A stretch of 64,000 bases of DNA from Micromonospora sp. CCTCC AA 2012012 (lineage in GTDB: Bacteria; Actinomycetota; Actinomycetes; Mycobacteriales; Micromonosporaceae). Within the stretch, counting starts at the first letter, position 1. The number at the start of each line of letters is the position of its first letter. Under the pieces are notes generated by a model that worked only from the letters and a program-made list of their open reading frames with translations, was not told where the DNA came from and ran no database searches. The stretch covers positions 3,968,001 to 4,032,000 of the forward strand of contig NZ_CP159342.1 of assembly GCF_040499845.1 (NCBI RefSeq). Direction: 5' to 3'. The translations under genes and the position numbers were made by a program. This document shows, piece by piece, positions 32,025-39,200 of this stretch.

Positions 32025-32791
32025 GTCAGCACGACGGCGGTGGCGGCGATGGTGGTGGCCAGCAGCGGCACGGTCGCCGCGGTGGCCCACTGCCCGGCGG
32101 TGGCCGCGCCCGCGCCCTGCCAGACGCCCGGCATCCGGCCCGAGTAGCCCCGGGACACCATCGCCAGATAGACCCGCTCGCCCCGCTCGAAGGCGCGCAG
32201 GAAGAGCGCGCCCACCCCGGCGGCGAAGCCGCGCAGCTGCCACAGGAACCGCGGGTCGTCGCCCCGGGACACCCGGGCCACCCGCATCCGCCGGGCCTCG
32301 CCGACCAGCACCTCCAGGTACCGCAGCATGAAGGTGGCGATCTGGGTGAGGATCTGCGGGCAGCGCAGCCGGTCCAGGCCGACGATCAGGTCCCGGGTCG
32401 TGGTGGTCGCGGCCAGCAGGAGCGACACGAGTACGCCGAGTGTGCCCTTGGCGAGGATGTTCCAGCCGCCGAGCAGCCCGTCGACGGAGAGGGGCAGCCC
32501 GGCCACCTCGACCCGCTCCCCCGCCCCGAGGAACGGCAGCGCGAAGGCGAAGAGCACGAACGGCAGCTCGATGAGGGCCCGGCCGAGCAGCCAGCCGGGG
32601 CCGACCCGGGCCAGCGCGGCGACCACGGCCACCAGCAGCGCGTACCCGCCGAAGGCCCAGTACGCCTCGCGCGGGGTGGCCACCACGGCGATGGTGAAGA
32701 CCACCATCGCGGCGATCTTGACCTCGGGCGGGAGGCGGTGCACCGGCGAGGTGGACTCGCGGTAGAGGACGTGCCCGTGTCCGGCACCCAT
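32021..32791 (-). CDS. cbiQ: Transmembrane coupling protein of the Co/Ni ECF transporter
   Basis: 256 residues from ATG 32791, behind GAGGGGG; the longer frame to 32884 would run into cbiN. It has four to five membrane helices and the two coupling motifs of EcfT proteins on the C-terminal cytoplasmic helices: RVARVSRGDDPRF (~res 170) and MVSRGYSGRMPG near the end, matching the A-R-G pattern that contacts CbiO. It forms the scaffold between CbiM/N and the ATPase. Overlaps cbiO by 4 bp. Confidence 0.93.
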   Translation of the reverse strand: MGAGHGHVLYRESTSPVHRLPPEVKIAAMVVFTIAVVATPREAYWAFGGYALLVAVVAALARVGPGWLLGRALIELPFVLFAFALPFLGAGERVEVAGLPLSVDGLLGGWNILAKGTLGVLVSLLLAATTTTRDLIVGLDRLRCPQILTQIATFMLRYLEVLVGEARRMRVARVSRGDDPRFLWQLRGFAAGVGALFLRAFERGERVYLAMVSRGYSGRMPGVWQGAGAATAGQWATAATVPLLATTIAATAVVLT

Positions 32792-32804
32792 CCGACGTAC
32801 CCCC

Positions 32805-33182
32805 TCAGCTCTTCGGGGCGGCGCGGTCGTCGCCGGCGGTGGGCGCGGGGGCGCGGCGGCGGGCCAGCCAGAAGAGACCGCCACCGAGGGCGAAGGTGAT
32901 CAGCACGCCGAGCACCCCGGAGAGGCCGGTGGAGAGGAACCGGTTGTCGACGCCGTGGATGCCGTAGCCGGCCAGCGGGCTGTCGGACAACTCGTGCTGT
33001 TTCGCCTGCTGCGCGGGGCAGCTACCCCCGGTGATCTCCCCCCGGGCGTCGACGGTGCAGCCCTTGAGCAGGGACGAGTCGAGGCCGTCCGGGTGCGATG
33101 AGGCGTAGTTGCTGACCACGCCGGCGAGCAGCAGCGCGACGAGCAGACCGCCGACGAGGAACCACCGGGACCGCCGGTTCAT
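32805..33182 (-). CDS. cbiN: Small auxiliary subunit of the Co/Ni ECF transporter (PDGLE domain)
   Basis: 125 residues. Helix ~8-25, exported loop with the PDGL signature (SSHPDGLDSSLLKG) and two cysteines (GCTVDARGEITGGSC), helix ~83-105, short tail. PDGLE/CbiN subunits sit against CbiM and speed loading of the metal. The loop cysteines could form a disulfide; they are not universal. The frame begins 4 bp before the cbiM stop, giving coupled translation. Confidence 0.9.
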   Translation of the reverse strand: MNRRSRWFLVGGLLVALLLAGVVSNYASSHPDGLDSSLLKGCTVDARGEITGGSCPAQQAKQHELSDSPLAGYGIHGVDNRFLSTGLSGVLGVLITFALGGGLFWLARRRAPAPTAGDDRAAPKS

Positions 33183-33898
33183 CGCACTCCTCCGGCGACC
33201 GGGACCGGGGTGACCGGCGCGACCGGCCGGCGGTTACGCAGCGCGTACACCAGGTCGGGGCGGACCTTGGCGACGGTGAGCACCGTGGTCGCGGTGATCA
33301 GGCCCTCGCCGACGCCGATCAGCAGGTGTACGCCGGCCATCGTGCCGGCCAGCCCGGCCAGGTTGCCGCCGAGGTCGGTGGTGCCGCCGAGCCAGTACTG
33401 CAGGACGAAGCCCTGGCTGGCGACGACGACGCTGACCAGCGCGGAGACGAAGGCGGTGACCGCCAGGCCGGCGTTGGTGCGCGGCAGCACCCGCAGCAGC
33501 AGCGCGATCAGCAGGTACGCGGCGGCGGTGCCGATGATCGCCATGTTGGTGATGTTGAGGCCGAGCATGGCCACCCCGCCGTCGCCGAAGACCAACGCCT
33601 GCACGACGAGGACCACGGCGACGCAGAGCGCGCCGACCCAGGGGCCGACCAGCAGCGCGGCGAGCGCCCCGCCGAGCAGGTGACCGCTGACCCCGGCGGT
33701 GAAGATCGGGAAGTTGAGCATCTGCACGGCGAAGATGAACGCGGCCACCAGGCCGGCCATCGGTGCCAGCCGGTCGTCGAGGTCGCGTCGCCCCCGCAGC
33801 ACGCAGAGCGTGAGCACGGCGAGCGCGAACGCGGCGAAGACCGCGGCCACGGGACCGTCGATGATCCCGTTCGAGATGTGCATCGCGAGGGTTTCCAC
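33179..33898 (-). CDS. cbiM: Substrate-binding membrane subunit of the Co/Ni ECF transporter
   Basis: About 239 residues if started at GTG 33898, 234 from ATG 33883. CbiM/NikM proteins bind the metal through Met1 and His2 of the mature N-terminus plus an inner His, and here MHISNGIIDGP begins at 33883. Yet the only good ribosome site (GGGGAGG) is placed for the GTG at 33898, adding five residues (METLA). Seven hydrophobic segments; the inner metal ligands lie around GVSGHLLGGALAALLVGPWVG. A Nur-type box ~70 bp upstream suggests nickel. First gene of cbiMNQO. Confidence 0.92.
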   Translation of the reverse strand: METLAMHISNGIIDGPVAAVFAAFALAVLTLCVLRGRRDLDDRLAPMAGLVAAFIFAVQMLNFPIFTAGVSGHLLGGALAALLVGPWVGALCVAVVLVVQALVFGDGGVAMLGLNITNMAIIGTAAAYLLIALLLRVLPRTNAGLAVTAFVSALVSVVVASQGFVLQYWLGGTTDLGGNLAGLAGTMAGVHLLIGVGEGLITATTVLTVAKVRPDLVYALRNRRPVAPVTPVPVAGGVR

Positions 33899-33962
33899 TC
33901 GACCTCCCCGGGCGCGGCGGGTGGGTCCACGCCTGCCGGCTCAGCTTATTTGTGGCGGCTCT

Positions 33963-33985
33963 TTGTTGCCAATCCCTTGCAACAA
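33963..33985. promoter_or_regulatory. Nur-type nickel operator between cbiM and the peroxiredoxin gene
   Basis: Perfect 7-bp arms TTGTTGC and GCAACAA around 9 bp. The core TTGCCA-ATCCC-TTGCAA (33966-33982) fits the TTGCAA-N5-TTGCAA form known for Nur, the Fur-family nickel repressor of Streptomyces, with one mismatch. It lies in the divergent promoter region, 65-80 bp before cbiM and ~75 bp before bcp. Confidence 0.7.
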
Positions 33986-34059
33986 GGCATGGTGATCATC
34001 ACGAGCCACGGCGCGTCGCCGTCCCCGACGGCTCGTACGGCGGCGGTATCGTCTGCGCC

Positions 34060-34530
34060 ATGACCGACCGCCTGAACCCCGGCGACGCCGCACCCGAGTT
34101 CACCCTTCCGACCGACAGCGACGGGACGCTCTCCCTGGCCGACCTCCGGGGTCGCCGGGTGATCCTCTACGCCTACCCGGCCGCCATGACGCCCGGCTGC
34201 ACCAAGCAGGCCTGCGACTTCCGCGACTCGCTCGCCTCCCTCCAGGCCGCCGGCTACGAGGTCGTCGGCATCTCGCCGGACAAGCCGGCGAAGCTGGCCA
34301 AGTTCCGCGAGCGCGACGCGATCACCTTCCCGCTGGTCGCCGACACCGACAAGGCGGTCCTCACCGCCTACGGCGCGTACGGCGAGAAGCAGATGTACGG
34401 GAAGACGGTCACCGGGGTGATCCGGTCGACCTTCGTCATCGACCCCGACGGAAAGATCGAGCGGGCGTTCTACAACGTCAAGGCCACCGGGCACGTCGCC
34501 AAGCTGCGCCGCGACCTCGGGCTGGACTGA
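34060..34530 (+). CDS. bcp: Thiol peroxidase of the Bcp/PrxQ type
   Basis: 156 residues. The peroxidatic Cys is in PAAMTPGCTKQACDFRD (~res 46), with the second Cys five residues on, as in PrxQ enzymes using an intramolecular disulfide. The thioredoxin-like fold continues through VVGISPDKPAKLAKFRERDAITFPLVADTD. It reduces organic and hydrogen peroxides with electrons from thioredoxin. Start ATG 34060. Sharing the promoter region with a nickel-regulated operon could tie it to metal stress, but no direct sign of that is seen. Confidence 0.93.
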   Translation: MTDRLNPGDAAPEFTLPTDSDGTLSLADLRGRRVILYAYPAAMTPGCTKQACDFRDSLASLQAAGYEVVGISPDKPAKLAKFRERDAITFPLVADTDKAVLTAYGAYGEKQMYGKTVTGVIRSTFVIDPDGKIERAFYNVKATGHVAKLRRDLGLD

Positions 34531-34584
34531 GCGGGGAACAGCCGCTCCACGCCGTGGCGGCGACGTTCTAGACTCAGCGGGTCC

Positions 34585-34671
34585 GCGGGAGTGGCGTAAT
34601 AGGCAGGCGCGATAGGTTTAGGTCCTATTGTCCGAAAGGACGTGGGGGTTCGACTCCCCTCTCCCGCACCA
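34585..34671 (+). tRNA. tRNA-Leu (anticodon TAG)
   Basis: 87 nt with encoded CCA. Acceptor GCGGGAG/CTCCCGC, anticodon loop TTTAGGT between ATAGG and CCTAT, and the long variable arm (TGTCCGAAAGGACGT) of leucine tRNAs. Confidence 0.97.
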
Positions 34672-34734
34672 GCAGCGGTGTCGCAAGGATCACGGCCCCC
34701 ACCCCGGACCGGCCCGTTCGCCGAAGATGGGGCC

Positions 34735-35265
34735 GTGAACCTGCGTTTCGTCCTCGACCCCGAACTCACCACCGAACTGCGGGAACGCGTCATCTCGCTC
34801 TGGGTGGACGTCACCAACGCCGGTGGCGCGGTCGGCTTCGTCGCCCCGGTGACGGCGGCCGAGGTACGGCCCGTCGCCGAGGCGACCTTCGGCGAGATCG
34901 CGGCGGGACCCGACCGGCTGCTGGTCGGCTACGAGGGTGACCGTCCCGTGGGCGTCCTGATCATCACGGACAACCGGTTCCGGCTGAAGGCCCACTACCG
35001 GGTGCTCAAGCGCGTGATGGTCCATCCCGACACCCAGGGACGAGGCCACGGCGCCGCGCTCATGCGCGAGGCCGAACGGATCGCCCGCGAGTCGGGCCTG
35101 GACGCGTTGCACGTGACCGTCCGCAGCGGGCTCGGCCTGGAGTCGTTCTACGAGCGGCTGGGCTACCGCGAGGTCGGTCGCCTACCGGGTGCGCTCCGGG
35201 TCGCTCCCGGCGACGACCGGGACGAGATCTTCATGTGGCTCGACCTGGCGACCCCCGCCGGCTGA
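34735..35265 (+). CDS. GNAT-family N-acetyltransferase
   Basis: 176 residues, GTG start at 34735. Strand-loop-helix KRVMVHPDTQGRGHGAALMREAERIARESG holds the acetyl-CoA motif QGRGHG (~res 101-106), followed by DALHVTVRSGLGLESFYERLGYREVG, a standard GNAT ending. The N-terminal ~50 residues are helical (ELTTELRERVISLWVDVTNAGGAVGF), suited to substrate recognition. Substrate unknown. It stands just after tRNA-Leu with no operon partners. Confidence 0.8.
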   Translation: MNLRFVLDPELTTELRERVISLWVDVTNAGGAVGFVAPVTAAEVRPVAEATFGEIAAGPDRLLVGYEGDRPVGVLIITDNRFRLKAHYRVLKRVMVHPDTQGRGHGAALMREAERIARESGLDALHVTVRSGLGLESFYERLGYREVGRLPGALRVAPGDDRDEIFMWLDLATPAG

Positions 35266-35391
35266 CGCCCCTCTCTTCACACGACCCGACCACCACCCGC
35301 ACCGTTCCATCCGGCCGCCGCATCCCCACCGTTCCGCCCGGCGAGCCGGATCGAACGCGCTTGCCGGACCCGGGCGTGTGAGGCGGACTCG

Positions 35392-35517
35392 GGGTCTGAG
35401 TCGGACCCGGAGTTCGGAGCCGCGCCCGAGTTGCGAGCCGGACCGGAGTTGCGAGCCGGACCGGGGCGCAAGCCCGACCGGAGTTGCGAGCCGGACCGGG
35501 ACGCAAGCCGCACCAGC
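35392..35517. repeat. Degenerate 18-bp tandem repeat
   Basis: GAGTTGCGAGCCGGACCG occurs exactly at 35428, 35446 and 35481, with diverged copies between and on both sides, keeping an ~18-bp period. An 18-bp period keeps every frame open for six-residue repeats, but no ribosome site or start supports a gene. Confidence 0.8.
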
Positions 35518-35576
35518 GGGCGTCCGGCGGGCAGCTCGGTGGCGTCGGGTTCCGCCGGGAGGGGACACGGTCGGGA

Positions 35577-35916
35577 CGCTACGAACTTGATTACAAAGAT
35601 GAATCACGGATGGAGTGGACCGAGCGCAGGTTCGCTCGTCGACGAACCGGGATCAGGACCAGCACCGGACGGAACGGGGGACCAGGACCGGACCGGGGAC
35701 GACGGCCCGACCGGGGACGACGGCCCGACCGGGGACGACGGCCCGACCGGACCAGGACCGACACGGAACCGAGAACCGGACCAGGACTGGGCCAGGCAGG
35801 ACCGCGGGGCCGGGACCGAAACCACGGACAGCGCCAAGACCGGGACCAGTGCCAGTGCCAGTGCCAGTGCGTCGATAGACCGTGGGTGACCCATCTTTGT
35901 AATCAAGTTCGTAGCG
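35577..35916. repeat. 340-bp element bounded by perfect 25-bp inverted repeats
   Basis: The left arm is 35577-35601 and the right arm 35892-35916; they are exact reverse complements with no extension. The arms are far more AT-rich than the surroundings and each contains GATTACAAAGATG pointing inward. The 290-bp interior holds three exact copies of an 18-bp unit (35691-35744) and a short AGTGCC run (~35850-35870). Neither transposase nor target-site duplication is seen. Nothing in 35266-35967 can be called a gene with confidence. Confidence 0.85.
35691..35744. repeat. 18-bp tandem repeat, three exact copies, inside the inverted-repeat element
   Basis: The unit GACCGGGGACGACGGCCC is repeated at 35691, 35709 and 35727 with a partial fourth. 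On the plus strand one frame would read TGDDGP three times. It has the same period as, but a different sequence from, the repeat at 35392-35517. Confidence 0.85.
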
Positions 35917-35967
35917 CGCTTAGTGCACCCCTATCCCTCCGTGGTGACTCCAGGAGGCGGGGCCAGC

Positions 35968-37029
35968 TCAGTGTCCGCAGCCGGTACGTACCAGGGCGGG
36001 CGTCGGGGGTGCGACCGCCGCGTCCACGACCTGGCGGCGATCGGTGGACGAGGTGAGCGGGCTGACCGTGGTGCTCGGCGGGGCGGTCGGAGCGGCACTG
36101 GCGGAGGCGCTGGGTGAGGCCGACGGGGAGCGGGTGGGCGTCGCCGACCGGGAGGCGGCCGGGGTGGCGCCGCCGTACATCCGGACGGCGCTGCGTTGGA
36201 CCTGGCCGGGGGCCATCCGGATGCCGGTGGCGGTGGCGCGGTGGCCGTACACGTCGGTGACCCGGATGGCGTACGGGCCGGGGCCGGCACCGGAGTCGAT
36301 CAGCCAGTAGTTGTAGTCCTGCCGGGTCGCGCCACGCCAGTTTCCGCCCTGGCGCACCTCGACCGAGCGCAGCGGGTTGCCGTGCTCCCCGACCAGCACG
36401 GCGAACCACCACTGGGACGCGCCCTCCTTCATCCGGAAGGTGAGCGGTCCGGGCAGCGGCGGGTTCACCACCGCCCGGTAGCTGACCGGGACGACGCCCT
36501 TGACGGGGTCGGCGATGCGGGCGAACGCCTCCGCCGAGAGGTCCAGGTGACCGGGCTCGCACTCCGGGCACTGGTCCATCACCAGGACCCGGACGGTGCC
36601 CTTCGGGCCGGTGACGTCGAGGAAGCCGCCGCAGGCCGCGCCCTCGGCGTACTCGCCGGGGCCCAGCGCGACATACAGCCGGTTGGTGGGGGCGGCCGGG
36701 CGGGAGCAGTTGCCGCCAGCGCCCTGCGAGTCGTAGAAGGTGGCCTTTCCCTGGTGGACGGTGCCACCGAGCGGCGGAGCGGCCAGTGCCCGGGGCGCGG
36801 CGGCGGCCGGCGCGTTGCGGGCCGGGGCAGCCGCGCAGGCGGGTTCGGCGCCGGTGCGGACGGCGAGGACCAGGCCGGTGAACGCGGCCAGCGCCACCAG
36901 CCCACCACCGGCCAGCCAGCGTCCGGTGCGGACGGCCGCCCGTCGGCGCCCCCGCCCGGAGCGCACCTGAGGGTCGGGCTCGGTGGAGGGGGAACTGTCG
37001 GGGCCGGTGGGAGCGCTGCCGTCGGTCAC
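35968..37029 (-). CDS. Bacterial expansin (EXLX1-like), membrane-anchored or secreted
   Basis: 353 residues, GTG start. After ~35 basic residues, one hydrophobic segment (GGGLVALAAFTGLVLAV) serves as signal or anchor. The six-stranded double-psi barrel (~res 88-190) has GKATFYDSQGAGGNCS and the Asp of MDQCPECEPGHLDLS, the residue needed for wall loosening in Bacillus EXLX1. The second domain (~195-300, CBM63) has the aromatic stretch SQWWFAVLVGEHGNPLRSVEV. The last ~55 residues are Ser/Thr/Pro/Ala-rich and end TGCGH, longer than usual expansins. It loosens plant cellulose networks without hydrolysis and fits with the LPMO and CebR-box gene elsewhere in the window. Confidence 0.9.
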   Translation of the reverse strand: MTDGSAPTGPDSSPSTEPDPQVRSGRGRRRAAVRTGRWLAGGGLVALAAFTGLVLAVRTGAEPACAAAPARNAPAAAAPRALAAPPLGGTVHQGKATFYDSQGAGGNCSRPAAPTNRLYVALGPGEYAEGAACGGFLDVTGPKGTVRVLVMDQCPECEPGHLDLSAEAFARIADPVKGVVPVSYRAVVNPPLPGPLTFRMKEGASQWWFAVLVGEHGNPLRSVEVRQGGNWRGATRQDYNYWLIDSGAGPGPYAIRVTDVYGHRATATGIRMAPGQVQRSAVRMYGGATPAASRSATPTRSPSASPSASASAAPTAPPSTTVSPLTSSTDRRQVVDAAVAPPTPALVRTGCGH

Positions 37030-37083
37030 GACGATCGATCGTGCCGGACCGCAGCGGCACCGGACAAGCCGGCTAAGCGAAAG

Positions 37084-37401
37084 CTAAGACGCGGGGGCGA
37101 CGGACCGGGTACGCAGCAGGCCGGCGGTGATGACGGCGAGCGACCGCAGCTCCTCGGCGACCTCGGGCCGGTCGCGCAGGGTGTCCTCCAGGCGTACCCG
37201 CCACCTGCCGGCTTCGATCGGTGCGTGGTGGTCGCCCTGGCGGAGGCGGAGCCGGGTGAACTCCAGCGCGTCCTCGACGGTGGGGCCGAGCAGGTCACCG
37301 ACGCGCTGGCTGAACCAGCGGAAGACCTCGTCGTCGCGCGCCGCGTCGACGATCACCCTGGCCGTGTCCCAGGCCACCCGGGGTTGATGGATCACCGGCA
37401 T
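37084..37401 (-). CDS. Hypothetical protein
   Basis: 105 residues, mainly alpha-helical and soluble (AWDTARVIVDAARDDEVFRWFSQRVGDLLG, then DRPEVAEELRSLAVITAGLL). No cysteines, membrane segments or known motif are visible. It lies between the expansin and MOSC genes on the same strand with 54- and 70-bp gaps, so it may have its own promoter. Codon use matches its neighbours. Function unknown. Confidence 0.6.
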   Translation of the reverse strand: MPVIHQPRVAWDTARVIVDAARDDEVFRWFSQRVGDLLGPTVEDALEFTRLRLRQGDHHAPIEAGRWRVRLEDTLRDRPEVAEELRSLAVITAGLLRTRSVAPAS

Positions 37402-37471
37402 CTCGACTCCCCTGTCGACGGACCGCTCCCCCCATCATCTGTCCCGGGCTGACCAGGGACAAGGCCGGTGG

Positions 37472-38287
37472 TCAGTCGACCAGGGTCACCGGGTCGCCGA
37501 CGGCCACCCGACCCGGACCCTCGGGGACGAGGTGCAGTCCGAAGAGGAGCTTCTGCCCGATGTTGCGGTGCCGGGCCAGGGTGCGCAGGGGCTCCTTGCC
37601 GCGTACCCCGGTCTCCTGGTCGGTGGTGGTGACCACGCAGCGGTCGCACGCCCCGGCGGCCCGCAGGACGACCCCGCCGACGCGGAGCCGGCGGCCGACC
37701 CACGCGTCCTCCTGCCAGGCGGCGGCGCCGTCGACCACCAGGTTGGGACGGAACCGGGTCATCTCCACCGCAGGCTCGCCAGCGTCGGCGAGCCAGCCGT
37801 TGAGCGCGTCGAGGGAGGCGGCGTTGGCCAGCAGCAGCGGGTACTCGTCGGCGAAGCTGACCTGGTCACCGGTGTCGTGGTCCCGCTCGTCGGGGCGCAC
37901 GTGCCGGGTCGGGTCGCGCAGCCAGACCAGCCGGACCGGGCGGCCGAGCAGCGCGCCGAGCCAGTCGTCGGCGGCCGGCCCGGCGGGCAGCGCGGCGACC
38001 GGCAGCCGGCTGCGGAAGACCCGCACCGGGACCGGCTCGGCGGTCGTCGGCTCCGGCACGTCGAGGTCCGGACGGCCGGGTGCGCGCAGCAGCAGGCCGC
38101 CGTCGCGTGGGGTGGCGTGGAGGGTGACCAGCTCGGTCGCCTCGCGCTGGGTGACGCCGACGCCGTGCTCGTCGAGCACCATCCAGCGGCGGTCGCCGGC
38201 CAGGCCCCACGGCTCGACCCGGGCGCCGTCGTGGTCGAGGCGGTGGCAACCCTTGACCGGGTACGTGTGCACGGACGCGAGCTTCAC
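37472..38287 (-). CDS. MOSC-domain protein
   Basis: 271 residues. The N-terminal beta barrel (~res 1-95: LASVHTYPVKGCHRLDHDGARVEPWGLAGDRRWMVLD) is followed by the MOSC domain (~110-265) with MTRFRPNLVVDG and the catalytic-type cysteine in GACDRCVVTTTDQETG. MOSC proteins handle molybdenum-cofactor-bound sulfur or, in mARC-like forms, reduce N-hydroxylated compounds using the cofactor. The CDRCVVTT form is that of the mARC/YiiM-like group. The start overlaps the end of the preceding methyltransferase gene by 4 bp. Electron partner not seen nearby. Confidence 0.9.
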   Translation of the reverse strand: MKLASVHTYPVKGCHRLDHDGARVEPWGLAGDRRWMVLDEHGVGVTQREATELVTLHATPRDGGLLLRAPGRPDLDVPEPTTAEPVPVRVFRSRLPVAALPAGPAADDWLGALLGRPVRLVWLRDPTRHVRPDERDHDTGDQVSFADEYPLLLANAASLDALNGWLADAGEPAVEMTRFRPNLVVDGAAAWQEDAWVGRRLRVGGVVLRAAGACDRCVVTTTDQETGVRGKEPLRTLARHRNIGQKLLFGLHLVPEGPGRVAVGDPVTLVD

Positions 38288-39117
38288 CAGGCCACCCCGA
38301 TCCCGTCGCCCGGGTACCAGTGCCCGGCGGGGGTCTCACGGTACGCGAGGAAACGCCGGCCGGTGCGCTCCGCGTGCTCGGCCAGGACATTGGTGGCGGT
38401 CACGTTGTCGGTGAGCAGCATGGCCCCCGGGGCGAGCTTCGCCTCGACCGCCTCGAACTCGCGCTTCTCGTGGACCCGGCTGTGGTCGCTGTCGTGCAGG
38501 AACAGGTCCACCGGGCGGTCCAGCGCGCCGATCGAGGCGACCGAGTCGCCAATCACCAGGTCGATCACGTCCGCCCACGGGGTGGCCCGGGCCAGGTAGC
38601 CGGCCTCGGGGTTGATGTCCAGCGAGGTGAGCCGGCCGGGGTGCCCCTCGGCCGCGTTCCGCAGCAGGGCGGCGGCGAGGACGCAGCTGCCCAGCCCCTT
38701 GTCCACCCCGGTCTCGACCACGTGCGCGGGGCGGCGGGCGCGGACGATGGCGTACCAGCCGATGCGGCGGGCGTACCGGACGTGCCTGTCGGCGAGGCCG
38801 CGACGGGGGGCGGCGGCGGTGGCCCGTTCGATGTGCCGGCGCAGCTCCTGGTCGCCCTCGATCTCGGCGAGACAGGCCCGCACCCGCGTCACCGGCACGT
38901 CGCAGACCACGCTGACGAACCAGGCCAGGTGGTGTCGGCTCAGGGTGGTCAGCTCGTACGTGTAGTTGTGGTGCTCACGGGAGGTGACCAGCCAGCGGGC
39001 CGAGGTGCGCAGCACGCGCGCGTCGTGCCGGGCGACCCGGGCCAGCCGCTTCGGGAACGCGGCCACCGGCGCCAACGGGGTGCGGGCGATGGCCCGCCGA
39101 AGCTTCGTTGCGTCCAC
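38284..39117 (-). CDS. Class I SAM-dependent methyltransferase (Methyltransf_24-like)
   Basis: 277 residues. Res ~1-110 are basic and helical; the Rossmann-type domain starts at HVVETGVDKGLGSCVLAAAL (motif I, ~res 132), continues with TSLDINPEAGYLARATPW and VDLFLHDSDHSRVHEKREFEAVEAKLAPGAMLLTDNV, a pattern shared by Methyltransf_24 and cephalosporin-hydroxylase-like proteins. The HDSDHS acidic/His cluster suggests a metal-dependent O-methyltransferase or hydroxylase-like site. Its stop overlaps the MOSC gene start. The two may act on one small molecule, which is unknown. Confidence 0.8.
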   Translation of the reverse strand: MDATKLRRAIARTPLAPVAAFPKRLARVARHDARVLRTSARWLVTSREHHNYTYELTTLSRHHLAWFVSVVCDVPVTRVRACLAEIEGDQELRRHIERATAAAPRRGLADRHVRYARRIGWYAIVRARRPAHVVETGVDKGLGSCVLAAALLRNAAEGHPGRLTSLDINPEAGYLARATPWADVIDLVIGDSVASIGALDRPVDLFLHDSDHSRVHEKREFEAVEAKLAPGAMLLTDNVTATNVLAEHAERTGRRFLAYRETPAGHWYPGDGIGVAW

Positions 39118-39200
39118 GGGAGCGTTCTACCAGGCGATCGGGACGCCTGACGAGGATTGTTCGGGTTGTCTTTGAAATTCTTCATGCATAGAGTCGCGTC

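Noticed and set aside
33899..34059. Cobalamin riboswitch upstream of cbiM
   Set aside because: The leader is only ~160 bp to the opposing gene and no B12-box or long structured stretch is visible; a Nur-type box explains control better.
35392..35744. CRISPR array
   Set aside because: The 18-bp units are directly adjacent with no spacers and no cas genes are present.
35604..35906. A 100-codon leftward gene starting MITKMGHP in the inverted-repeat element
   Set aside because: No ribosome site, low-complexity Pro/Ser/Val product, and both arms give the same opening; kept as part of the element only.
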